Shown piece by piece: positions 1 to 8,357 of a stretch of 49,695 bases of DNA. Made by a program: the position numbers and the translations under genes. The DNA comes from Variovorax sp. KK3 (GTDB lineage: Bacteria > Pseudomonadota > Gammaproteobacteria > Burkholderiales > Burkholderiaceae_C). Position 1 is the stretch's first letter; each line of letters opens with the position of its first letter. The notes under the pieces are model-generated. The model saw only the letters and a program-made list of their open reading frames with translations. It did no database searches and was not told the origin of the DNA. The stretch covers positions 1-49,695 of the forward strand of contig NZ_LYVO01000052.1 of assembly GCF_001984055.1 (NCBI RefSeq), in the 5' to 3' direction.

Positions 1-1563
1 GAAGTCGGTCTCGCTCGTGATCAGGCCGTTGGCGTCCTGGGTGCGAGAGGCCGCATCGGATTCACCTTCGCCCGAGGGCAACGAGCCCGCCGTGACCGCC
101 AGCTTGCCCTTGGTGGTGCCGTAGCTGAAGTTTCGGCTGGTGCTCAGCGGGTCGATGACCGTTGCAGCGCTGGCAACGGGATAACTCACTTGATATCGGC
201 TGACCCCGCCGGCCAACTCGGTGCTGATCGCTCGTCCTTGTGCGTCGTAGGCGAAGCTGCCCCAGCGAGCGCCGCTCTCGTCCTGGATGCCGGTCAGCGC
301 ATGCGGAAACGACGCGTTCTCGTAGGCGAAGCTCCTCGTCTTGCCACCGGGATAGGACACCGATGAAAGACGACCGGTGGCGTCGAATGCGTACCCGGTC
401 TGGCGTCCGTCGAGCGTGGCGACGGAAAGCAAGCGGCCGTTCGTGTCGTGAACGAAAGTCAGGCCGTGGCCGAAGTTGTCGACGACGGTGGCAAGTTGGC
501 CCGCTGCGTTGTATGAATAGCTGTGAGCCCATCCATTGCGTTGGCTGACCGACTGCAGCTTGCCCGAGGCGTCGAACCTGTATGTGGCATCGTCGTCGGC
601 GCGTCGGTAGATCCAGCCCTGATCGCTCGATCGGGCGAGGGTGTCCGCGCCGTTGGTGGCGCTCCACGCCTGAGCGCCTGCGGTGCTGCCGAAGGTCCTG
701 ACGAAGCCCTCGGAGAAGTTGATCGCGACGGCCGTTGCCCCACCCGAGGCATCGGAGGCCGTAGTCTTGAGCGAGGTCTCGTGGTTGTGCGACCAGGCCT
801 TGCCGAGCGCGCCACCCTGGCGCCCCGCATCGAGGCCCCAGGCGCTGTGGTACGACCGCGCGAAGGTGAGCCTGGTGCCCGCGGTGATGACGAGATCGAT
901 CTCGAACCGGGACTTGTCGCCGCTGGCGGGCGCCACCGGCGCTCCGAACAGTTCACCCGCGCTCGAGGAACGTCCGGGTGCCTTGCAGCTTTGCGCGGAG
1001 CCGCTGAGCTGTTGCGGCTCGGGCAGTGCCGCCAGGCACGACGTCTGGCTGCCGTCCTCCTGGTAGCCCGTGTCGCAGCCGCAACCGCCCGAGATGGATG
1101 AACTGTTGATCGGGCATCTGTTGCGCAGGAGCTGATAGATGCCGGCTGTTGCCGACGAGCCCGTACAGAATCCATCGCTGAGGCATTGCCCGATCTGGAC
1201 ATCACAGAAGTGGCTGACCGGATCATTCCCGGCAGGACGGACTGTGGCCGAAGTGACCCAGGCCGAGGCCCAGCCGATTCGCAACGCGGCGTTGGCGAAG
1301 TCGTCGGCAAAGGCGCTGCAAACCGCCTGCGGCGATGTGGCATCGGCATTTCCACCTGTGGCACCCGAAGGGGTGAGCGAATACACCGACACGCTGGGAG
1401 GCGCAAACACAGCCCAGCTCGACGCGCAGAACACAAGCAGCACGAACGCGGTGAATTGCTGGAGCAGTTGCCGGAAAGGCGATGTCTTGATCCGGCGTGA
1501 ATGCGATGGGAACTTGCGCGCACGGGCGCGACGCGCCTCTTGCGAGCCGATAGGTGGCGGCAT
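1..1563 (-). CDS. RHS-repeat protein, exported, N-terminal 521 residues (3' end outside window)
   Basis: The frame is open from an ATG at 1563 to the left edge of the window with no stop, so the gene is partial at its 3' end. The ATG follows GGGGAGGAAGTC, a strong ribosome-binding site. The N-terminus is basic and is followed by a hydrophobic stretch at about residues 33-50, which looks like a Sec signal with a long n-region. A cysteine-rich segment follows. Then comes a DUF6531-like entry (FEIDLVITAGTRLTFARSYH) and a run of YD-type repeats such as YRFDASGKL, YSYNAAGQL, FVHDTNGRL, YAFDATGRL and FAYDAQGRA. RHS proteins form a shell-like cocoon that encloses a C-terminal toxin or other cargo; that C-terminus is not visible here. 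Export in a one-protein or wall-associated RHS system is inferred, and no T6SS genes are adjacent. Confidence 0.85.
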   Translation of the reverse strand, partial: MPPPIGSQEARRARARKFPSHSRRIKTSPFRQLLQQFTAFVLLVFCASSWAVFAPPSVSVYSLTPSGATGGNADATSPQAVCSAFADDFANAALRIGWASAWVTSATVRPAGNDPVSHFCDVQIGQCLSDGFCTGSSATAGIYQLLRNRCPINSSSISGGCGCDTGYQEDGSQTSCLAALPEPQQLSGSAQSCKAPGRSSSAGELFGAPVAPASGDKSRFEIDLVITAGTRLTFARSYHSAWGLDAGRQGGALGKAWSHNHETSLKTTASDASGGATAVAINFSEGFVRTFGSTAGAQAWSATNGADTLARSSDQGWIYRRADDDATYRFDASGKLQSVSQRNGWAHSYSYNAAGQLATVVDNFGHGLTFVHDTNGRLLSVATLDGRQTGYAFDATGRLSSVSYPGGKTRSFAYENASFPHALTGIQDESGARWGSFAYDAQGRAISTELAGGVSRYQVSYPVASAATVIDPLSTSRNFSYGTTKGKLAVTAGSLPSGEGESDAASRTQDANGLITSETDF

Positions 1564-1676
1564 GACTTCCTCCCCGTCCTGCGGGTCGTTGTTCTTGATG
1601 GGCGCGGATGATAGCCGCAGTTTCTTCACCAAATCACCGCCAACTCCCGAACGCGACCATCACTCACATTTGCAGA

Positions 1677-1808
1677 TCAACCGACTGCTCCCTGTCCCAA
1701 CATCAGTGCGATCTGCTCCGTCATCAGGCACGCGGCCATGCTCATCGAGTTGACCCCGCTGGCGTCGTAACCACGGACAAATGTCTTGGCCTCTTTCGCA
1801 GTGACCAC
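1677..1808 (-). CDS. possible 43-residue orphan ORF or gene remnant between the RHS gene and the SDR operon
   Basis: In the 329-base space between the RHS start and the SDR gene, one minus-strand frame reads like a real protein: a GTG start, residues such as KEAKTFVRGYDASGVNSMSM, then a TGA stop. AAGGAAG lies 5 bases before the GTG and would serve as a ribosome-binding site. Composition is balanced, unlike the arginine-rich shadow frames elsewhere in the window. The same frame stays protein-like for about 15 codons upstream of the GTG, so this may instead be the 3' remnant of a longer, decayed gene. It overlaps the promoter region of the SDR operon. I do not recognise a family. Function unknown. 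Confidence 0.25.
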   Translation of the reverse strand: MVTAKEAKTFVRGYDASGVNSMSMAACLMTEQIALMLGQGAVG

Positions 1809-1818
1809 CGGAACTTCC

Positions 1819-1847
1819 TTGACATCTGTCAACGCGATTCCTAGTAT
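1819..1847 (+). promoter_or_regulatory. sigma-70-type promoter of the SDR operon, -35 inside a palindrome
   Basis: A perfect -35 hexamer TTGACA (1819-1824) is followed after 17 bases by TAGTAT (1842-1847), a 4/6 match to the -10 consensus. The -35 is the left half of TTGACATCTGTCAA (1819-1832), a palindrome with 6-base arms and a 2-base centre that could bind a dimeric regulator. Transcription would start near 1854, about 39 bases before the SDR start codon. Confidence 0.5.
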
Positions 1848-1892
1848 TTCCTCGGCTTCTTGACAGTCGTCCAAACACAACAGGAGACAACC

Positions 1893-2696
1893 ATGAGTGC
1901 AACTGACCTGACCGGCCGCAAGGCCCTGGTCACTGGTGGCGCGCGCGGGATCGGCGCGGGCATTGCCCAGGCGCTGGCGGCGGCCGGTGCTTCCGTGATG
2001 ATCGGAGACGTGCTTGCGCCGCTGGGACGAGAGACGGCAGCGGCCATCGCGGCCGGCGGCGCCAAGGCCGGCTTCGTGCCGCTGGACGTCACGCAGGACG
2101 CCGACTGGGAGGCCGCGGTCGCCGCCACGGTGAAGGAGTTGGGCGGCTTCGACCTGCTGGTCAACAACGCCGGCATCGAGATCACGGCGCTCGTGGCCGA
2201 CATCGATGCGGCCGACCTGCGCCGCATGCTCGACGTGAACATCGTCGGCACCGCGCTCGGCATGAAGCACGCCTTTCGCGCGATGCGGCCGCAGGGCCAA
2301 GCCGGCAAGGGCGGCACCGTGGTCAACATCGCATCGGTGGCCGCCACCATCGCCTTCCCGGGCATCGCCGGCTATTCGGCGACCAAGTCGGCGGTCGACC
2401 GGCTCACGCGCGTGGGCGCCATGGAGGCCGGCAAGCTCGGCTACGGCGTTCGCGTCAACTGCATCTACCCGGGCCTGGTGCCTACCGAGATGGGCCAGAA
2501 GCTGGCCGGCGACGTCGTCACGGCCGGGCTCTTCGCTTCGCCCGAAGCCGCCGTGGGCGAGGTGATCGCGCAGACGCCGATGGGCCGCCTGGGCGAGGTG
2601 CAGGACATGGCCGATGCGGTGGTGTTCCTGAGCAGCGACGCATCCCGCTTCATCACCGGCACCGGCCTGGCGGTCGATGGCGGCATGGGCATGTAA
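1893..2696 (+). CDS. short-chain dehydrogenase/reductase (SDR), classical type
   Basis: A 267-residue cytoplasmic NAD(P)-dependent oxidoreductase, the normal length for a classical SDR. Visible motifs are the cofactor loop TGGARGIG (residues 14-21), NNAG (91-94), and the catalytic tetrad Asn116, Ser148, Tyr161, Lys165 (YSATK). The C-terminus ends in the usual GTGLAVDGGMGM. An upstream in-frame ATG exists, but the start at 1893 is chosen because AGGAG lies 7 bases before it and the Rossmann fold begins at once. It is the first gene of a three-gene operon with a reductase-like protein and an acyl-CoA ligase. That context suggests oxidation of a hydroxy or hydroxyacyl intermediate of an aliphatic or alicyclic acid. 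The substrate cannot be read from the sequence. Confidence 0.9.
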   Translation: MSATDLTGRKALVTGGARGIGAGIAQALAAAGASVMIGDVLAPLGRETAAAIAAGGAKAGFVPLDVTQDADWEAAVAATVKELGGFDLLVNNAGIEITALVADIDAADLRRMLDVNIVGTALGMKHAFRAMRPQGQAGKGGTVVNIASVAATIAFPGIAGYSATKSAVDRLTRVGAMEAGKLGYGVRVNCIYPGLVPTEMGQKLAGDVVTAGLFASPEAAVGEVIAQTPMGRLGEVQDMADAVVFLSSDASRFITGTGLAVDGGMGM

Positions 2697-2715
2697 GCCC
2701 CGAAAGGACAGCACC

Positions 2716-3852
2716 ATGAGCAAGAGCAGCAAGAAGCCGGTCGTCGTCTACGGCGCCAGCGGCTACACCGGCCGGCTGGTGTGCGAGTACCTGCGCGAGT
2801 ACGGCATTCCCTTCATCGCGGCCGGCCGCAGCAAGGAAAAGCTCGATGCGGCGATGCAGGCGAACGTGCCGGGCATCGAGACCGCCGACTTCGAAGTGGT
2901 CGAGGTCGCGCACACCACCGAGGCGCTGACCGCGCTGTTTCGCGGCGCGTCCGTGGTCCTGAACACGGTCGGCCCCTTCGCCCGCTTCGGGCCCGAGGTG
3001 GTGCAGGCTTGCCTCGCCGCCAAGTGCCACTACACCGACACAACCGGCGAGCAGGATTGGCTGATCACGCTCGACCAGGAGTACGGCGAGCGCTTCGCGA
3101 ACGCGGGCCTGCTGCTGTCGCCCGGCCTGGCGCAGATGTACACCACCGGCGAGATCGCGGCGCAGCTCTGCCTCGAAACGCCCGGGCTCGACACGCTGGA
3201 CATCGCCGTGTTCTGGGGCGGCAGCCCGACCATCGCGTCGACGCAGACCATCCTGGTGAACGCTGCGACCTCGAAAGCCTTCTACCTGCAGCAGGACCAG
3301 TACGTCGAATGGCAGCCCGATGCGGGGCTGTACCACCTGTCGATTCCGGGCCAGCACGAGGCCGCTCTGGCGCTGCCGTGGGGCGGCACTTCGCACCCCG
3401 TGTGGTTCAGGCGCGACCCGCGCGTGGCCAACGTCAAGGTGCTGGGCGGCGTGTTCAACAAGCCGCTGATGCTGGGCGTGCCGCAGATCGTGGCGGCCGC
3501 GCTCGAAGCCACCAAGGACCTGGCGCCCGATGCGCGCTACGAAGCGCTCGCGAAGACCGCGGCCGGCGTGATGAACACGATGCCGCCGCGCGAGAACCCG
3601 CGCATCAACAAGTCGGTGGACTCGGTGCATGCATCGGGCCCGCTCGGCCGGGCGCATTGCGTGATCTACGGCAACTGCAATTACAAGCAGACCGGCCTGC
3701 TGCAGGCCCATGCCGCCATGTCGCTGCTGCAGCAGGCGCCCCTGCGGGCGGGCTTCGCGAGCGGCTGCCAGGCTTTCGGCCACCGCGAGCTGCTCGGCGT
3801 GCTGCGCAGCTTCGGCCTGGTGCAGCCGCCGGTGATCACGGTGCACGCCTGA
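2716..3852 (+). CDS. saccharopine-dehydrogenase-like NAD(P)-binding reductase
   Basis: A 378-residue protein that opens with a Rossmann nucleotide-binding motif (VVVYGASGYTGRLVCEYL, about residues 9-26), as in the saccharopine dehydrogenase and trans-acting enoyl reductase superfamily. Later segments such as VVLNTVGPFARFG and CHYTDTTGEQ are typical of that superfamily, where they line the cofactor and substrate pocket. AAAGGA precedes the ATG, and the gene lies 19 bases after the SDR stop and 13 bases before the acyl-CoA ligase. The last third resembles uncharacterised family members, so the reaction is unknown. In context it may reduce or rearrange a product of the SDR/ligase pathway. Confidence 0.8.
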   Translation: MSKSSKKPVVVYGASGYTGRLVCEYLREYGIPFIAAGRSKEKLDAAMQANVPGIETADFEVVEVAHTTEALTALFRGASVVLNTVGPFARFGPEVVQACLAAKCHYTDTTGEQDWLITLDQEYGERFANAGLLLSPGLAQMYTTGEIAAQLCLETPGLDTLDIAVFWGGSPTIASTQTILVNAATSKAFYLQQDQYVEWQPDAGLYHLSIPGQHEAALALPWGGTSHPVWFRRDPRVANVKVLGGVFNKPLMLGVPQIVAAALEATKDLAPDARYEALAKTAAGVMNTMPPRENPRINKSVDSVHASGPLGRAHCVIYGNCNYKQTGLLQAHAAMSLLQQAPLRAGFASGCQAFGHRELLGVLRSFGLVQPPVITVHA

Positions 3853-3865
3853 CGGAGCGACCGCC

Positions 3866-5404
3866 ATGCGCCTGATCGACTACCTCGACAAGGGCGCCCA
3901 GCTGGGGCCCGGCGCGCCCTGCCTGAGCATGGGCGATGCCGACCTCAGCTACGCCGACGTACAGCGCATCAGCCACCGCGTCGGGCGCGCGCTGCAGCGC
4001 GACGGCATCGGGCCCGGCGACAAGGTGGCGGTGCTCAGCAGCAACGACGCGAAGGCCTTCGCCTGCGTCTTCGGCATCTCGCGTGCAGCCGGCGTGTGGT
4101 GCCCGATCAACCCGCGCAACGAAGCGGCCGAGAACCGCTACGTGCTCGAGCGCTTCGACTGCGCCTGCCTGATCTTCCACAGCGCCTATGCGCCGATGGT
4201 GGAGCAGATGCGCGCCGGCCTGCCCGGCGTGCGGCAGTGGGTGTGCCTGGACCAGGCGCTGCCCTTCGCGCCGTCGCTGGCGCAATGGCTCGACGGCGTG
4301 CCCGACGCGCCGCTCACGGTCGCGCCGGTGGACGACCTGGCGATGATCGCCGGCACCGGCGGCACCACCGGCCAGCCCAAGGGCGTGATGCTGTCGGGCC
4401 GCAACCTGGAAGCGATGTCGGCGCTGACCTTGATGGGCTACCCCTTCGAGGGCCGGCCCGCCTACCTGGCGCTGGCGCCGCTCACGCACGCGGCTGGCGT
4501 GCTGTGCCTGCCGGTGATGGCGCTGGGCGGCCGCATCGTGATCATGCCGAGGCCGGACATCGGCGAGTTCCTCGGCTTGATCGAGCAGCACCGCATCACC
4601 CACGCCTTCCTGCCGCCGACGCTCATCTACATGCTGCTGGCGCACGAGAAGCTGCCCGCGACGCGGCTGGATTCGCTGCAGTGCTTCTGGTACGGCGCCG
4701 CGCCGATCTCGCCGGCGCGCCTGGCCGAGGCGCTTGAAAAGATCGGCCCCGTGATGGCGCAGCTGTTCGGCCAGACCGAGGCGCCGATGATGGTGTCGAT
4801 GATGGCGCCCAAGGAGCACTTCATGCCCGACGGCAGCGTGGCGCAAGCCCGCCTGGCCTCGGCCGGGCGGCCCGGGCCGCTGGTGCAGGTCGCCACGATG
4901 AACGCCGACGGCGAGCTGCTGGCAACTGGCGAAACCGGCGAGATCGTGGTGCGCGGCTCGCTTGTCATGATGGGCTACTACAAGGACGCCGACGCCACGG
5001 CCGAAGCCGGGCGCCACGGCTGGCATCACACCGGCGACATCGGCCGCCTCGACGACGACGGCTACCTCTACATCGTCGACCGCGCCAAGGACATGATCAT
5101 CACCGGCGGCTTCAACGTCTACTCGGTGGAAGTCGAGCAGGCGCTGATGCAACACCCCGGCGTCCAGGACGGCGCCGTGGTCGGCTTGCCCGACGAGAAG
5201 TGGGGCGAGCGGGTCGTGGCCGTAGTCCAGCCCAAGGCCGGCCATGCGCTCGACCGGGACGAGCTGCAGGCCTTCGTGAAGGCCCGCATCGGCAGCGTGA
5301 AGGCGCCCAAGCAGGTGGACATCTGGCCCGATCTGCCGCGCTCGAAGGTGGGCAAGGTGCTCAAGAAGGACATTCGCGCCGAGTTGCTGCGGCGCGCGGG
5401 CTGA
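3866..5404 (+). CDS. AMP-dependent acyl-CoA ligase (acyl-adenylate-forming)
   Basis: A 512-residue ANL-superfamily ligase that would activate a carboxylic acid to its CoA thioester through an acyl-AMP. Motifs in order are the phosphate loop GTGGTTGQPKG (residues 163-173), YGAAPIS, FGQTEAP, HHTGDIGRLDDDGY, the hinge region VDRAKDMIITGGFNVY and the catalytic lysine in the SKVGKVLKK tail (about Lys497). GGAG lies upstream of the ATG. It ends the SDR operon and converges with the ICL/PEP-mutase gene, with 4 bases between the stops. The hydrophobic pocket cannot be interpreted by eye; a medium- or long-chain, or cyclic, acid is plausible. Confidence 0.9.
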   Translation: MRLIDYLDKGAQLGPGAPCLSMGDADLSYADVQRISHRVGRALQRDGIGPGDKVAVLSSNDAKAFACVFGISRAAGVWCPINPRNEAAENRYVLERFDCACLIFHSAYAPMVEQMRAGLPGVRQWVCLDQALPFAPSLAQWLDGVPDAPLTVAPVDDLAMIAGTGGTTGQPKGVMLSGRNLEAMSALTLMGYPFEGRPAYLALAPLTHAAGVLCLPVMALGGRIVIMPRPDIGEFLGLIEQHRITHAFLPPTLIYMLLAHEKLPATRLDSLQCFWYGAAPISPARLAEALEKIGPVMAQLFGQTEAPMMVSMMAPKEHFMPDGSVAQARLASAGRPGPLVQVATMNADGELLATGETGEIVVRGSLVMMGYYKDADATAEAGRHGWHHTGDIGRLDDDGYLYIVDRAKDMIITGGFNVYSVEVEQALMQHPGVQDGAVVGLPDEKWGERVVAVVQPKAGHALDRDELQAFVKARIGSVKAPKQVDIWPDLPRSKVGKVLKKDIRAELLRRAG

Positions 5405-5408
5405 ACGC

Positions 5409-6224
5409 TCAGCGCATCAACCCATTGAGCTTCGCACCCGCCGCCGCATCCGCGAACCCGTCGAAGCGCCCCTCCTGCAGCCCACGAGCGGCCCGCATGA
5501 AGCCGCCCCACGCGGCCCGCGCGAGCCCGCCGCCGACGCTGACGCGGCGAACGCCCATGGCCGCGATGTCCTTCAGCGTGAATTCGCTGGTGCCGCCCAC
5601 CAGCAGGTTGACCGGCTTGGGCGCGACCGCGGCGACCACGGCCTCGATCTGCTCGCGCGTGCGGATGCCCGGCGCGTAGAGGCAGTCGGCACCGGCGTCG
5701 GCGTATGCCTTGAGGCGGGCGATGGTGTCGTCGAGGTCGGGCCGGCCGGCGAAGAAGTTCTCGGCCCGGCCGACCAGTAGCGTGTCGCCGCCCTCCTGGT
5801 CGACGGCCGCGCGGGCGGCGCGCAGGCGCGCGACGGCGACGTCGATGTCGAACAGCGGATGCGCGGGGTCGCCGGTGGCATCCTCGATCGACAGGCCCGC
5901 CACGCCGGTGTCGATGGCCATTCGCACGCTCTGGGCCACGCCTTGCGGATCGGCGGCGAAGCCGTTCTCGAAATCGGCGTTCACGGGCAGGTCGGTGGCG
6001 CCGACCAATTCGCGCAGGTGGGCCAGCACGGCCTCGCGCGACAGCGCACCGTCGGCACGGCCGCGCGACCACGCGAAGCCCGAGCTGGTGGTGGCCAGGG
6101 CCTCGAAGCCCAGGCTGTGCAGATAGCGCGCGCTGCCCACGTCCCACGGGTTCGGCAGCATGAAGCAGCCCTGGGCATGCAGCGCGCGGAAGGCGGCGCG
6201 TTTCTCGGCGACGGAACGTGTCAT
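5409..6224 (-). CDS. isocitrate lyase / PEP mutase family protein
   Basis: A 271-residue TIM-barrel enzyme of the ICL/PEPM superfamily. Evidence is the substrate and metal region ADFENGF, the SIEDATGD segment, the barrel strand LLVGRAENF and the closing GVRRVSVGGGLAR. It lacks the KKCGH catalytic loop of true isocitrate lyase, so it belongs to the oxaloacetate decarboxylase, carboxyphosphonoenolpyruvate or uncharacterised branch that cleaves or forms C-C or P-C bonds in small 2-oxo acids. GAGG lies 5 bases before the ATG. It is transcribed away from the small lipoprotein gene. Its substrate is unknown. Confidence 0.88.
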   Translation of the reverse strand: MTRSVAEKRAAFRALHAQGCFMLPNPWDVGSARYLHSLGFEALATTSSGFAWSRGRADGALSREAVLAHLRELVGATDLPVNADFENGFAADPQGVAQSVRMAIDTGVAGLSIEDATGDPAHPLFDIDVAVARLRAARAAVDQEGGDTLLVGRAENFFAGRPDLDDTIARLKAYADAGADCLYAPGIRTREQIEAVVAAVAPKPVNLLVGGTSEFTLKDIAAMGVRRVSVGGGLARAAWGGFMRAARGLQEGRFDGFADAAAGAKLNGLMR

Positions 6225-6328
6225 GGCGACCTCGGTAGAAAGTGGAGCGGAGCGCCTCGAACGAGGCCCAGGGCCGGTTTATAGAACAGCGGCGTGGCGC
6301 CCGTGCGGCCTGCATGCAAAATGCGCGC

Positions 6329-6532
6329 ATGAAATGGCTCGCGTCCCTCCCCATCGCCCTGATCGTCGCCGGCTGCGGCGTGCCTCCCAACCAGGTGGTG
6401 CCGATGCGCGACGGCACGCTCAAGGCCATCACCTACGTGGCGGCTTCGAACCATTGCGAGGAGAAGGGCCTCACCGCCCGGATGATGGGCAAGGCGCCGG
6501 CCGAACAGGGCGTGCTGTTCCGCTGCGAGTAA
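6329..6532 (+). CDS. small lipoprotein, 67 residues
   Basis: The protein starts MKWLASLPIALIVAGCG. This is a short basic n-region, a hydrophobic core and a lipobox V-A-G-C with Cys16 as the lipidation site, so it should be an outer- or inner-membrane lipoprotein. An in-frame ATG 15 bases upstream would add five residues. The mature part of about 50 residues has two further cysteines (NHCEEKG and the terminal FRCE) that could form a disulfide. It is divergent from the ICL/PEPM gene and converges with the hybrid kinase, whose stop is 6 bases away. No family recognised. Confidence 0.7.
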   Translation: MKWLASLPIALIVAGCGVPPNQVVPMRDGTLKAITYVAASNHCEEKGLTARMMGKAPAEQGVLFRCE

Positions 6533-6538
6533 GGGCGC

Positions 6539-8338
6539 TCAGCCCCGCCGCATGTCGAGCGGCGCGAAGGAAGAATCGAGCTCTCGCCCGGCGAGCACCG
6601 CCATCATCGCGCGGTACAGCTGGCTCGGCAGCACCGGCTTGTGCAGCAGCGGAACGCCGGTGGCGCGCGCCTCGCGCAGCCGTTGCGGCGCGGTGTCGCC
6701 GGTGATCAGCAAGGCCGGCAGGTCGTAGCCGAACTCCGCACGCAGCGTCGCGATGGCCTCGGCGCCGGTGCGCAGCTCGCGCAGCCGGTAGTCGCTGATC
6801 ACCAGTTCCGGCTCGCGGGCACGCGCGAGCGCCTGCGCGTCCTCGATCGAATCGGCCGTGTCGCAGGTGCAGCCCCAGGCCATCAGCAGCTGGCGCATGC
6901 CGGTGCGGACCGACTCGTCGTCGTCGATCACCAGCACGTGCAGGTCGAAGCTGCGTGCCGCTGCTGCCGCCGGGCGGCCGCCTTCTTCTTCCACGACGGC
7001 GGCACGCGCCAGCGGCAATACGACCCGGAACACGCTGCCCCGCCCCGGCACCGACGACAGCGACAGCGGCTGCCCCAGCGCGCGCGCCAGGCCTTGCGCA
7101 ATGGCCAAGCCGAGGCCGAGGCCCTTGCGCCGGTCGCGCTCCGCGTTGCCGAGCTGGTGGAACTCGCGAAAGATGGCGTCGTGCTGGTCGCGCTCGATGC
7201 CGATGCCGGTGTCCCACACCTCCAGCGACACGTGCGCGCGGCGCGCACGGCAGGCGACCAGCACGCCGCCCTCTTCCGTGTAGCGGATCGCGTTCGACAC
7301 CAGGTTGCGCAGGATCAGCGCGACGAGCGCCGGGTCGGACCGCACCGCGGCATGCGTTTCGCGCGAGCGGTAGACGATGCCCTTGGCGTCGGCCTGCGGC
7401 GCCAGTTCGTTCTCGATCTTGTTGAGCAGCGGCTGCAGCGCGAACACCTGCATCTGCGGCTCGACCACGCCGGCCTCGATGCGCGAGAAGTCGAGCAGGG
7501 TGTCGAGCATCTCGGCCGAGGCCTGCCAGGTGGCGCGCGCGTTGGCCAGCGCGTCGTACTGGTCGGTCGACAGCTTGCTGCGCGACAGCACCTCGAGGAA
7601 CAGGCCTTGTGCGTGAATGGGCTGGCGCAGGTCGTGGCTGGCCGCGGCGAGAAACCGGGACTTGGCCTGGTTGGCTTCGTCGGCCACGCGCTGCGCGGCC
7701 TGTGCGTGCTCGGTCTCGACACGCAGGCGCTCGATCAACTCGTGGTTCTCGAAGCGCAGGCCGATCGCGCGCCGCGCCGCGCGCGAGCCGTTGCGCGCCT
7801 GGCCCAGCAGCGCGGCCGTGTAGAGCACCGCGGCCACGGCCAGGCCGTTGTAGGCGGGGTCGTCCATGGTCCACAGCTTGGCGCCCAGCACGCCCAGCTC
7901 GGCGATGCCGAACACCACGAAGACCGGATAGATGGGCGCCAGCGAGGACATCGAACTCCCCGCCACACCCGCCAGCACCGCAACCACGAGCACGCTGCCG
8001 GCCACGCTGGTGGTGCCCAGCGCCGCCCAGGCCAGCGAGCCCCAGATGGCGCCGTCGATCGCGTTGATGACCAGCTTACGCCGCAGCAGGCGGCGCGCAT
8101 GCTCGGGGCTGATCTCCATGGCCAGCAGGCGCTGCGCGTCCCAGGCGAGGTACAGCTTCATGAGGATGGTGACGCCGGCCCACAGGCGGATGGCCAATGC
8201 ATTGGCCTCGTTCGACAGCACCCAGACCAGCAGCAACGCGAGCAGGATGGTCGGGATCACCGAACTGCCGATGTTGCCGAGCTGCAGCCGCAGCTGTTCG
8301 ACCAGCATGCGGTCTTCGGGCAGGCGCGGCCGAACCAT
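6539..8338 (-). CDS. hybrid sensor histidine kinase with C-terminal receiver domain
   Basis: A 599-residue inner-membrane kinase. About 5-6 hydrophobic segments span residues 25-180, with no large periplasmic domain. A coiled linker leads to the HisKA H-box ASHDLRQPIHA with phospho-acceptor His235. The HATPase domain follows with N-box NLVSNAIRY, WDTGIGI and KGLGLGLAIA. The C-terminal receiver starts LHVLVIDDDES and has phospho-acceptor Asp516 in ISDYRLRE, with the conserved Lys in HKPV. The gene lies 19 bases downstream of a LuxR-type response regulator on the same strand, so the two probably form a phosphorelay. The signal is not deducible. An alternative start 30 bases inside is possible. 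Confidence 0.88.
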   Translation of the reverse strand: MVRPRLPEDRMLVEQLRLQLGNIGSSVIPTILLALLLVWVLSNEANALAIRLWAGVTILMKLYLAWDAQRLLAMEISPEHARRLLRRKLVINAIDGAIWGSLAWAALGTTSVAGSVLVVAVLAGVAGSSMSSLAPIYPVFVVFGIAELGVLGAKLWTMDDPAYNGLAVAAVLYTAALLGQARNGSRAARRAIGLRFENHELIERLRVETEHAQAAQRVADEANQAKSRFLAAASHDLRQPIHAQGLFLEVLSRSKLSTDQYDALANARATWQASAEMLDTLLDFSRIEAGVVEPQMQVFALQPLLNKIENELAPQADAKGIVYRSRETHAAVRSDPALVALILRNLVSNAIRYTEEGGVLVACRARRAHVSLEVWDTGIGIERDQHDAIFREFHQLGNAERDRRKGLGLGLAIAQGLARALGQPLSLSSVPGRGSVFRVVLPLARAAVVEEEGGRPAAAAARSFDLHVLVIDDDESVRTGMRQLLMAWGCTCDTADSIEDAQALARAREPELVISDYRLRELRTGAEAIATLRAEFGYDLPALLITGDTAPQRLREARATGVPLLHKPVLPSQLYRAMMAVLAGRELDSSFAPLDMRRG

Positions 8339-8357
8339 CGATGAGGCCGTCGGTCGG

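Noticed and set aside
459..1523. A complete minus-strand frame of about 350 codons inside the RHS region
   Set aside because: It is Arg/Ser/Pro-rich and out of frame with the YD repeats, which lie in the frame that stays open to the window edge.
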